Below are positions 34,640 to 45,200 of a stretch of DNA of 64,000 nucleotides, piece after piece; position 1 is the stretch's first letter, and each line of letters opens with the position of its first letter. A model generated the notes under the pieces. That model was not told the origin of the DNA and did not search any database. It saw nothing but the letters and a program-made list of their open reading frames with translations. The translations under genes and the position numbers were made by a program. The stretch covers positions 248,001 to 312,000 of the forward strand of contig MU270030.1 of NCBI GenBank assembly GCA_021432635.1, written 5' to 3'. Origin of the DNA: Thozetella sp. PMI_491. Lineage: Eukaryota > Ascomycota > Sordariomycetes > Chaetosphaeriales > Chaetosphaeriaceae.

Positions 34640-35030
34640 TTATCCCTTCTCCAAGGCCATACCATGGAGAGGATTCATGGCGCATATTTCCGGCGATGGG
34701 AGAGTAACTTGCACAACAGAACCTCGATCTTGCTCGTCAGTCCCGTCGAACTTGACTTCCTCCACCAGCAGCCAGTGAATAGTAGAATGGGCATTCGTTG
34801 ACTCCTTGTACTGAAACCAACGAAATGTGAGGTTATCTCCGTCAGGGTCATAGGCTTTAGAGGCGTTTAGCGTAATCTGCGCTCCGGCTTCCGCTTCTAG
34901 ATGTAACATCCCGGCCCTGGGCTGCTCTCATTGAAGATAACTACTGGCGCATGGTTTGCTTTGGCACGGTCGTTGCACTGCGTCCACTTCATCCGAGCAG
35001 TAAAATGATAGGGCGGGGGAACGGTGGCTA
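34640..35030 (-). pseudogene. Relic of a DUF1593 (Sde182-type) gene, C-terminus only
   Basis: The minus strand encodes about 125 residues of the C-terminal part of the DUF1593 family (secreted nucleoside-hydrolase-like proteins with a cellulose-binding-type end). Recognisable pieces are FTARMKWTQCNDRAKANHAP and, in another frame, ASKAYDPDGDNLTFRWFQY ending in VTLPSPEICA. A frame change near 34908-34912 separates them. The large N-terminal nucleoside-hydrolase domain and its signal peptide are absent, and the sequence upstream of about 35030 is not recognisable. It is a host gene remnant beside the GH3 promoter. Confidence 0.7.
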
Positions 35031-35163
35031 CCCTAGGTCCACATCTGAATAGCCCAGCCCCCGCATCGGACCTTCTTCCGGAGCATCGGGCTTTCCCACG
35101 GGCGAATGATTTCCCCGAGTGGATCTTGTGGCCATAATCAGCATCCCAATAGCTAATTACTCT

Positions 35164-35199
35164 AATTTGGCCGCGGTGTTTTTCTGAATTTGGCCGCGG
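35164..35199. repeat. Two copies of AATTTGGCCGCGG in GH3 promoter
   Basis: Identical 13-mers start at 35164 and 35187 (23-nt period), about 150-190 nt before the GH3 start and just upstream of a CTATATAAC box near 35229. A probable regulatory duplication. Confidence 0.6.
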
Positions 35200-35350
35200 G
35201 GGACCGCTCCCAGATAAGCTAGCTATTCCTATATAACAGCTTTAAGGTAAATGTCACTTCACTATCTGGTCCTGGATGCTGAAGGTCAGTGTGCTGTTTA
35301 CGAGACTAGATCCTCTGTAAATTATCACTTCGGGCTGGCTTCATTCATAA

Positions 35351-38300
35351 ATGACATCACAAGAGCATCTATCGCCCGCGCCAGCGTGGTCGTCGAGTGG
35401 GACGACATGGATCCCGAGCAGCACCCAACCAGACGACAAACATGTTTTCTTGGATGGCCTCATTTCAAAAATGAGTGCCGAAGAGTTAGGTAAGGAAGAT
35501 CCCCCTGGACTTCCTCGACCTCTTGTTGACTGTCGCAGCGTTCCAACTTGTAGTCGTCTCCGGCAATCGAGTTGTTGGCCCGAAATCGGATCATAGCCTC
35601 TACGGTAGAAACCTGCAGATTTGATGTGACCGAATTCTATCTGACCTGAATGACTCCTAAAGATGACTTTCTTCACCTTGCACCGGATGCTGGAATTGGA
35701 GTGATGTTCAATTGGTAAGGACTAACACGACTCAATAAACGATTTCACTTGGACTCGGGAAACATGTGCTTACCTTCGAACGAGGTATCCTACACATCCT
35801 TCACAATTCAACGCCCTTCAGGCTCTGAACTTGGAGAAGTCTCGGAACAAGATACCTTTAATGGCTTTTGGCGAATGCATCCATTCCGTGTATTCAAACC
35901 GTCAGACTGTGTTTCCCCAAGCACTGGCCCTGTCGACTAGCTTTGACACCAACCTCATCCGCCGTGTTGCCAGAGCCTTGGGGGCGGAAGCTCGCTCGGT
36001 AGGAATCCATGCGGGCTTTGCGCCAGTGCTTGATCTTGCGAAGGAACCACGCTACGGCAGAAATCAGGGTAAATTTCCTTGTAACGCAACGTGTCAGAGC
36101 ATTACCTAACAACAAGAAGAGTCGTTCGGAGAAGATTTCGTCCTCACCTCACACATGGGCGTAGCATACTGCTCTGGATTGTCCAAAGATGGAAATTGGT
36201 CCGACTCCGACGCTCTTATCCCAGTTATTAAAGTCTGACATATCTACCTGCGTTGGCTAATTATATTGGCCGAAGCTAATTTATATCACAGCATTTCGCC
36301 GGACATGCCAGCCCTTCTGGCGGGCTACATTCCAATGCTTACCTCGGACGTGGCCGTCGAGAACTTCTGTCCGAGACACTTGTCCCGTTCAAATCTGCAG
36401 TTGAACTTGGGGGAGTAAGAGGCGTCATGATGTACTTAACTGCTCTTTCGGAGGCCTGTTCGTTTTCAACTTTGACACAATTAACATGGTATACAGGGCC
36501 TATACCGCTGTCGATGATTTACCGGCACATATCGATCCGTTCCTATACAAGCAGCTAGATGAATGGGGCTACGATGGTAGGTGCTTTAGGCTCCGTCAAG
36601 GCCCTGACTATGAGCGCGTTGAGGTTCGCTAATGCTTGTATTGTTCAGGTTTCGTCATATCTGATTGGAGCGGTATGCATCGTTGCTCAGCATTTTGATA
36701 CAGTTGGTCTAATTACTTGCAGGGGTGGAAGAACTCATGACTGGCCATCAGGTTGCAAAGTGTCCTGCTGATGCCATCAAACATTGGCTTAATTCCGGCG
36801 GTGGCATGTACCTTTATGACTTTACACCTGATGTCATTGTCACCGTAGGTGTAGTATTGTCTCCGTAGAATAGCCAGACACTGACCAATCTTGCTAGACA
36901 ACTACCGAACTTGTCAAGAATGGAGAAGTCAAGCGCTCAACGCTTGAAGATCGTGTTAGAAAGGTCCTCGAGGTTAAGTACGACCTAGGTCTCTTTCACA
37001 ACCCTTACTTGCCCGAGGATGTCGACTCTGATGCAATCACCATCTCGCACATCCCTCTGGCCCTGGAGGCAGCTAGAAAGTCAATCGTCCTACTGGAGAA
37101 TAAAGAGGAGATACTCCCTGTGAACCCAACCAAGCAAAAGATCTCCAAGATTGCGGTTATAGGGCCATTTGCAGACACCTTCAACTTCGGGACATATACC
37201 GGCACATGGGGGGCAAATCCTGCCGACCGCGCGACCACTATACGACAAGGCTTATTGGGGCATGTTGAGCAGTCACTCCTTTCGAGCATCAGTCTGGTCT
37301 CCGCTTGGGGGGCCAATACCTGGCAGTATAATGCACAATACCCGATCCCTGGATACCACCTTGTCGCCAACGGCTCACCAGGAGGCCTTCACGCCAGTTA
37401 CTACCACGACATGGAGTTTCGCGACCTTGCCTTCCAGGTAACTGAGATGCCGAACCGTGACTGGGGGCTATATCCACCGAATGGCCTTCACTCTAATAAC
37501 TTCAGCGCTATTTGGGAGGGCGACCTCAAAGTGCCCGTAAGCAGTGATGTCGATGGATGGATAGGGGTCGCTGTATCCCGCTATACTACGGCACGCCTTT
37601 TCATCGATGGCAAACAGGTTGCAGTGTCGGAGTCCACCGAAACTGGGAACATCTTACCACAGATCGAGCCGTATTCGTATACGGCTACCAATGGCACTCG
37701 CCCGCCTCCTGGAGGGGCTGAGTTTTGTTTTAAACCCAACTCTACACATCATATCCGAATCGAGTACCAAACGTCGGCGTCTGAGGCAGCTCCGAGACTT
37801 ACTGGGGTTAAAGCAAGTGTCCAACTCTGGTGGAATCTAGTCGATCGGAACGACGCTGTTGGTCAGGTGAGTGCTTTGGTCAATTGGCCTCACGAACTAC
37901 TCAGGGCCTAATTTCATGGTAGGCGGAGAACGTGGCTTCTGCTGCCGACCTCATCGTTCTCGCAGTCGGAGCTGCTTGGAATAGCGATGCTGAGAACGGT
38001 GATCGTGCAACGATGACCTTGTCAGACGACCAGAGTAGGCACTACTTCCAGACCTGTCTGTAAACTTTTACTAATCCACCTCTTAGCGAAACTTTCTCGG
38101 GCCATTTTTGCCCAAAAGAAACCGGTAATTCTTGTACTACAGGGTGGTCGACCTTTTGCTATTCCGGAATTCTACCAACAGTCTGCCGCCGTACTGAGCA
38201 TGGTATGTTAACGACGAGCTCTAGCAAGCTTTATTTTGCCTCGTTGCTAATTGCGTGGTAATTTAGTCCTTCCTAGGACAGGCAGCAGGCCAAGCTATAG

Positions 38301-39154
38301 CGGATGTCATTTTCGGCCAATTCAATCCTAGCGGTCGACTATCAATCAGTGTTCCCTACGATGTGGGCTCTCTTCCTTCATACTACAAGTATGACCGTTT
38401 TGTTTCCCTTTGACAGAATCCTACTTAATTGTACTAATCAAACATTTACAGTCAGCGTACCACTAAGCCAGCGCGGCATATACCTTATTATCTAGATATT
38501 CCACAGCCCGTCCTGGTGAGCCTCTTTTATGCTGGTATCTTCCTCAGCTTTCCCCCAAGGAATACATTCACCCTTTAAACCCTTCTCGCTTAACCCATTT
38601 GCATCTAGTATTCTTTCGGTTACGGATTGACCTACACAACTTTCTCCCAGAGCCTACAAAACGCCAAGTCTACTTCGAGTGGGAGAAAGAAGACCATTTT
38701 CTCGCATGGGGACATAATAGAGTTTTCCGTCTCCGTTACAAATAACGGCTCCACCACCGGAAGCCACGTTCCTCAAGTAAGTTTTCGAACCGCCGGCGTC
38801 AGCAGTCCGTCCGCGCCGGTTCAGGTCCCAGAGACTAGGCATTTTAAATTCGATATCTAGAACCGCTAAGAACTGACAAATGCATAGATCTATCTTCTAC
38901 GGCGCCAAGGAGCATCGGTCACCATGCCTAATAAGCAGCTTGTCGCGTTCACCCGCCTGGACGTCATTGCGCAAGAGACCATTGTTTCCACTTTGAAGTT
39001 GGAGGTGGATCGCTACCTCCCTGTCATCGATCGCGAATTTGAACGTGTACTCGAAGCAGGAGAGTACCATTTTGTTCTTGCCACTGATGGATCCCTCAAA
39101 GCTTCAATTGACGGAGAGGTTACCATGGTTGTCGAGTCTACTCATCGGTATTAG
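35351..39154 (+). CDS. GH3 glycosidase with PA14-like insert
   Basis: Beta-glycosidase of family 3. Sixteen exons: 35351-35489, 35539-35604, 35663-35714, 35785-36068, 36117-36232, 36292-36431, 36497-36576, 36649-36672, 36723-36844, 36898-37866, 37923-38034, 38087-38202, 38267-38388, 38452-38515, 38609-38776, 38888-39154, giving 946 aa. All phases agree. The TIM barrel contains LAPDAGIGV, APVLDLAKEPRYGR and the nucleophile Asp298 in VISDW, which sits in a 24-nt microexon. A PA14-like module (about 435-570; GGLHASYYHDMEF, NNFSAIWEG) is inserted in the second domain, and an FnIII-like end follows. No clear signal peptide. The start is the least certain point. GH3 enzymes with this layout act on beta-glucosides or xylosides, and some detoxify saponins. 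Confidence 0.88.
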
Positions 39155-40063
39155 AAAGATGTAGATAGTATCGCCTAGAAAAGCAGTCCTATTACCGAAT
39201 GTCTGATGCAATGGCCAGTTCGCCAATATGCTCAAATATTACACCGCGTCTCGGATCTAGTCTTCGTTACACTCATCCAGCGCATTGATGAAGCAAACTA
39301 CCGATGACTAGCCGGGATTTTGGACGGCTTGCTCAAAGAAGCCCTTGAGCAATTCGATACTCCATTGGATCTGGCTACCACGTGACCACACAGTCAGATG
39401 AAGTGAGTCAAATATGGCGTCAAGCCCCGTTATACGTTGTAGTAGCCGCAAGAGGGGAGATCAATGCAGCGGCTGAGCCTTGTCCGCGGATAGTGTTTGT
39501 CATTGCGAATTTATGTGAGGCGCGGTAGAGTGTTTAAACTCTGGCCATGTACTCCCTGCGAGGAAACTAATTTTACTTCGGACTGGAGGCTCGCTCGTGC
39601 TTTCCATACGTGGGTAACTTGTTCTGTTATTCTGTTGCTTGTTCTGTATAACATGAGTAGGGTAGCCGGTTTGGTTGAGTAATACTACTAGGGTAGCAAA
39701 TTGCTATTATATGTATGCTAGAGGTAGGTATTGCGTTCTGGGGAGTGGCCACACTTGATGGCACGCATACTCTAAGGAAGAAGATTGCTAACTTCAGCGA
39801 ATATAGAATAGAGGTTGAATACGCTCGTGGGACAAGCGAGTCGAAGAGTCTCATCGCCAACTAAGCCTTGGTAGGATAACACACTGTAAAGTACGTGGTC
39901 TTATGCATGCAAAGATCTTCAATCGATATATTGTAGCTAAAGCTCAAGAGGAAGAGATTAGAAATAGACCAAGCCATTGACCACGCGTACAACCCGAGAA
40001 GCTTGTAGAATAATATGCGCCGCTAGCAGGCCCCGACCCAACCTAATGGTTGCACTATCAGAG
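39155..40063. other. Convergent spacer
   Basis: A 909-nt spacer between the 3' ends of GH3 and the acyltransferase-like gene. Short TTCTGT words cluster near 39620-39650. Nothing else is recognised. Confidence 0.5.
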
Positions 40064-41249
40064 CTACTCCATATAAGAACATCGAGCGTTTGGGAAGATC
40101 AGCTTTGGTAAAGACCAGACGAAATACAAATAGACTCGTACGTATCCCACGGCTTGCTTCCAAGGCTCGGACACGCGTGTGTCAAGACCCGAAAGATTCA
40201 ACCCCATCTGAAAACAATCTTCGCCGACCAAAGCGCTACCCATGAGGCAGAACCACAACAAAACAGGCCATATGCCACACGCACTGCCTTGAAGCTTGAT
40301 TCTCAGTGCATGCATGCCAGCCGATATACCGAAAGCGACTAGTACCACCACTGCCCTGACTAAAAATGAATTTTCGAGTCTCAGAGCCGAATGAGCGATT
40401 AGCCTCCCGTGAGAAATGAATACCGGTTGGTGATATTGCTGCCACCATCTACTGGTCGATTATCAGCAAACTGCCCAATAGGATAAGGAGGGAATGGTCG
40501 ATGATATACCTACTTCCAGAACCGGCAGAGACAGTATACGTCACGGGTATCCCCAAATAATAGCCGCCATGATTTCCAATCATTCCCGCAGGTTCCAACT
40601 CCTAGTAGCGCCGAAACGGAGCATAAAATGCTTAAGAGTAGGAATATCGGTACATTGTATTGTAAAGGTATCCATGGCGTATCATATACTCGCGGGTTGA
40701 AGCCTCTGGTAGGCGCCTGGGTATAGACTCCATCTCCTGGTAATAGTTGCCTTCGATAAGATTGTCCCAGTATACGGCCATGTTAAGATGTTCGAAGAAT
40801 ATATAAGCGAGATAGATGACCGAAACTCGGGTTGCGTGCGAGATAAGAAATCGAGACCGCGACGGGACGTAGGATGGGTCGACTCGAGAGAAAGGAGGCA
40901 AACGGATCAGTTCCCCGCGATGGTTCGCGAGCAAGCTCCGAACAGCCCATTTCAGTTTCTGCGCTGTAGATTTGGCTTCCGCGGGAGGGAAACGCCGGTC
41001 AATACAGAGCCAATGGTTACCATACAGCACAACCCCAACTCCCGTACAGACAGCCATGTTTGTAGCAAATCCAAGCAACAGCACTCCATCGGCCATACAA
41101 TACGCCGTGTAGGCACCCCCGACTAGGACAGCTAGTGCAAATAGTCTCGGTCCCAGCCGTGGTGGCGTCCAGATCAGCAGCGCAGCTTCAAGGACATCCA
41201 AAGAACCGAGAAAAACAATCGGGCGACTTGGCAGAAGCATAAAAGCCAT
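40064..41249 (-). pseudogene. Wax-synthase/MBOAT-like membrane acyltransferase, probably frameshifted
   Basis: Integral membrane acyltransferase of the wax-synthase-like family (PF13813 type), often used in fungi to acetylate terpenoids. On the minus strand the first part (41249 to about 40695) encodes several hydrophobic helices. A second frame continues with a helix, then WKSWRLLFGDTRDVYCLCRFW, the family's signature, up to 40514. After a 65-nt intron, exon 40448-40064 carries FGISAGMHAL with the conserved His. The first two parts are offset by one base, with no intron that keeps the helix. A 59-nt intron (GTATAT...TTAAG) would join them but would delete half a helix. I therefore favour a decayed gene, though a sequencing error is possible. 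Confidence 0.6.
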
Positions 41250-41287
41250 TGGAAGATGGGGATGCAGCAGCGGCGGACAGGGAACGA

Positions 41288-41420
41288 GCGCAGCGGCTTA
41301 AACTATGCTGGCGAGAGTACATCAAGGCTCGGTCGGCCTCGGATCAGTTGCGCGCAGCGGCTTAAACTATGCTGGCGAGAGTACATCAAGGCTCGGTCGG
41401 CCTCGGATCAGTTGCGCGCA
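41288..41420. repeat. 64-bp tandem duplication
   Basis: Two perfect adjacent copies (41288-41351 and 41352-41415) plus the first five bases of a third. It lies just upstream of the start of the acyltransferase-like gene, so it may be a promoter duplication or recent slippage. Confidence 0.9.
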
Positions 41421-42275
41421 TAATTTAATAACATGGGAGGGTTGCTTTGTCGCTTAATCGCGTATTGTTTCTCACCATTGTCCTATCCAGCGGAGAAAAT
41501 AATACTATTAATCGAGCGATGGATGTTAGCGCCGATCCACTCTTCCAGAGATCGTGTCCGCACGTCTGTAGCTCTATTGGCCGCCGAATTCTGAAATGAG
41601 GGAAAAGGATGGCGGAGGATTCTCGACGTTGCAAATCGTTTAAAGACGGCTAGAGATGTCTTTATAACAGGTATAGTCACTGTGTCTACATTTGGAGTAA
41701 TCGAGTATATACCCAGTTCCTAAGTTCCACACCGCGATCATTACGGGTTAGCCTGAAACCAACTCGAAGTTGTGTTCTTATAATGAGGTCGCCTCGTCCT
41801 GTTCGCCAAAGTCTTGTGCTTCTTCTACAAGACAAGCTTTTGATCATCATCCTCGGTCCCATCTATCCTTTAGTCTTCTCAGTAAATTCATAACTGTTCA
41901 CCCCACACCCATCTACAGGATGTAGCTCCAGAGCCTTCTCGCTGTTTTTCTTGCGGTTGCTGTCCGCGTCAACGTCGGCAACTGCGGTAACGACTGCCCT
42001 CCGGCCAAGCTCCGTCTAAGTAACCCGTTCGAGGTCAAGCAGGTTGCTGCCGACGAAGTATAACCATTTTCACGGAGAATATGCAGCGGATAGAAAAGTT
42101 ATGGAGTGTCTCTCCGCTACCGCCGTGCGAGAGTGCTCTGATGAAAGTCCTATGGGCTTGTTGTGATATATGCCTGAGTATAACGGTTTGTATTCTAAGT
42201 TAAGGCTAGTTTGATCGCCAGCTCCCAGCGCTTTCATATATGGTCCCTTCTTCCTGCAATTTGTGAGACTGCCGG
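41421..42275. other. Intergenic, no gene seen
   Basis: An 855-nt spacer between the tandem duplication and the 3' end of the ABC transporter. No supported gene, repeat or RNA. Confidence 0.5.
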
Positions 42276-45200
42276 TCACGAGCTGTGGTTTTTCCCATAT
42301 AACTCCTTAAAAAGCCCGTCCCCTTTCTGTAAGAGCTCGAGTGGAGGTCCGGCCTCGACCAGCTGGCCAGCGTCAAGCAATAAGACAATATCGCTGTCCA
42401 TGATCGTGTCTAGGCGGTGAGCAACAGTGACGATAGTATGGTCCTTGAACTCTTCTCGAATAAGCTGCTGCATTATCTTGTCCGTCTGCGCGTCAACACT
42501 GCTGGTGGCCTCATCGAGAAGTACTATCTTGCCACGTGTTCGGCGCATAAGGATAGCGCGTGCAAGTGAGAATAGTTGCTGCTGGCCTTGCGAGAGTGGC
42601 ATTGATTTCATGGTGGCGTCCAAGCAAGCGGCGAGAGATGTGTCATGCTGCTGTCCTTCGGTATCATGCTCCCCGATTGCAGACCGTGGCAGAGACTTAG
42701 CAGGTACGTTCTTGTCTTTGCTGCTTCCCGACACACCTCCCATGGCCTCCTCAAGCTCCTGCGCTTGCATGCCGGCGGTCTTAACGCTGGCGGCTCGCGC
42801 CTGGAAGACAGACCATAACCCAACCCTTTTGAGTGTGTGGATGATATCGCTATCCGAAGCCGCTGAGTCTGCAATGTCGAGGTTCTGCCGCACCGTATCG
42901 GTCATGACCAACATGGGCTCCTGCGGCACAGTGATAATACGAGAGCGGACGAGATTGCGCGGGAGCAATCGTGCGTCGAGATCATCAATCCAGATGGTAC
43001 CGGACTCAATCTCGATCAGGCGTAATAAACTAAGGAACAGCGAAGATTTTCCGCTCCCAGTACGGCCACAGACTCCAACCTTTTTCCCAGCCTCGATCGA
43101 GATTTTCAAGTCTCGGAGCGCAAGTACAGGCGGATTATAGGCAGCCGACATGTGATCGAACGTGATGGCGCCGCGCTCTGGCCAAGTCTCCGGTGGCGGG
43201 TTGCTTTCGCCGGGCTTATCCTCAGGCTGGACGTCTTTTTCGAATGCACGCAGACGGGATATGGCACCGATAGATGTCTCCATATTGGTCCAAGACTCAA
43301 CAAGGCCTAGGAGCAACATGTTCGCCCGCAGCACAACGTTCAGTGCGATACCGATCTGGCCGCCTGTGGTCGTTCCTTTCCAACCTATGGCAAATCCCAC
43401 GACGCATATAGATAATCCAAGCACAGTTAGGTCCAGAACCATATTGAGCCACCGCTGAAGACACATCAGTAGGTATAGAGCCCGCATTGTCAAGTCGAGC
43501 TTAGTCACGTTGTCGACGATAATTGGCCGCTGCCACCCAAACGCCCGAATGGTAGCGACGCCCTCCAGTGTCTCAAGAAAGCTGGAATTAACTAGTGCCT
43601 TAGACTCAAGGTCAAGGAATCTTGCCTGACGCGAGGCAGCCAGGTAGACTTTTTGTATGAAATAGACAACGACAGATGTAAGTGGCAGAGTGATGATCAT
43701 GAGGGGCTGTATAATGCCCAGCAGAATGCACTGAGAAAGGAGGAGGAAGAGACACTGGGAAACTGCCAGCAGCGAAGAGGCCAATCTGCCGTCAATCATC
43801 TGGATATCTGCACTAAATCTGTTCAAGGTGCTGCCTGTATCCGTGGTTGCGAAATAGGACTGTGGGGCATTCATGACGGTGCGCAGTAGGCGAGCATGAA
43901 GTTTGTTGCTAGACTGTGGGCTGATGAGAAGATAGACATTTGCGATTGTGGCGATGCTTGCAATCTGTGCTGCAACTGCGAGCAAGAAGTAAATGGTCGA
44001 GTAGTATGGCATGTTGTGGCCATCGCTCTCGGCCCACAATCGTAGCCAGTAGGGGGTTACACTTATAATCGTGACGTTGATCGTCAGGGAGGCCAGTAGC
44101 GCGAGAAGCTTGCGTGGGTCGATTGTTGCGAGATAGTAACCTGCAATACATTAGCCATGTTTCGAGAAGCTAGAATATCTCGTTCTTACTATAGAGCATG
44201 ATATCTCCTGTCTTCCTTGAGAGATCCGGAGTAGCGTCACCTGTCTTCTCAGCGGAGGGTTGGGCTTGGATTGTCTCGTCAACTTCCGCCCCGTTATTCG
44301 ATGTATGCGTCTCATATTGGCTCTCCTTTAGTATAATTTGGCTGATGTAACCGGCCTCAGACCGTAACTCGTTCCACGTCCCCTGTTCTACGATCTTCCC
44401 ATCTTTGCCGAGAACGATGATGTGGTCTGCAAGGGGTAGATGCTGCGCTATTACTCCGTTAGCTAAACACGTCCCTGGCGGGTCAAGACTTCGGGTACGG
44501 AGGAAGTCATCTCGTACTTGTGTGAGTAATGAGTAGAACTGTAGTGCCAAGTTCTTTGAGCAACCCCTCAGGGCCAATAAGGGTTTTCACGATGTGTGAT
44601 TCCGTTCTAGCATCAAGCGCACTGAGTATATCGTCGAGGATAATCATGCGTCGGTGTGCGTATATCGCACGGGCTAAAGCCTGTGTGTCGACCGAATGTT
44701 AATTCCCATCAGAGGTTTAACTAGAGGCAGCCGGGTTTCTTACAACTCGCTGCTTCTGTCCGCCTGAAAGTGTAATCCCACGACTGCCGACAATTGTTTG
44801 GTCGCCATTGGGCAGCTGGAGTAAGTCCTTCTCGAGATCGCAGGTATATAAGACCCGTTTATACCACGCTTGGTCTGGCTTGTGGTCTCCAGGAGGTCCT
44901 TGGATGATACCTTGGATCGTTCCGTTGGTTAACCAGGCAGTCTGCGCGCAATACGCAATGGAATTAAAGGCAGTCTGGATGGCACCCGTATCAGGAGATA
45001 GATCTCCTAGAAGCGCTTTAGCAAGCGTAGTCTTCCCTGTACCGACGGGTCCGACGCAGACAACCAAAGATCCTTTCTTGAACTTGGTGCTAATGTTTTT
45101 CAAGACTGGATCGGCTGTAGATGCTGGACGGATGGTTGTATCATTGATGGAGACTGCGAGATCGTCTATGCTGCTTGCGCTCACCAACGTAGAGTCGCTA

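Noticed and set aside
35251-35493. Alternative GH3 start at 35251
   Set aside because: That frame does not reach the conserved GH3 N-terminus and lies only about 15 nt after the TATA-like box; the ATG at 35351 joins the family sequence.
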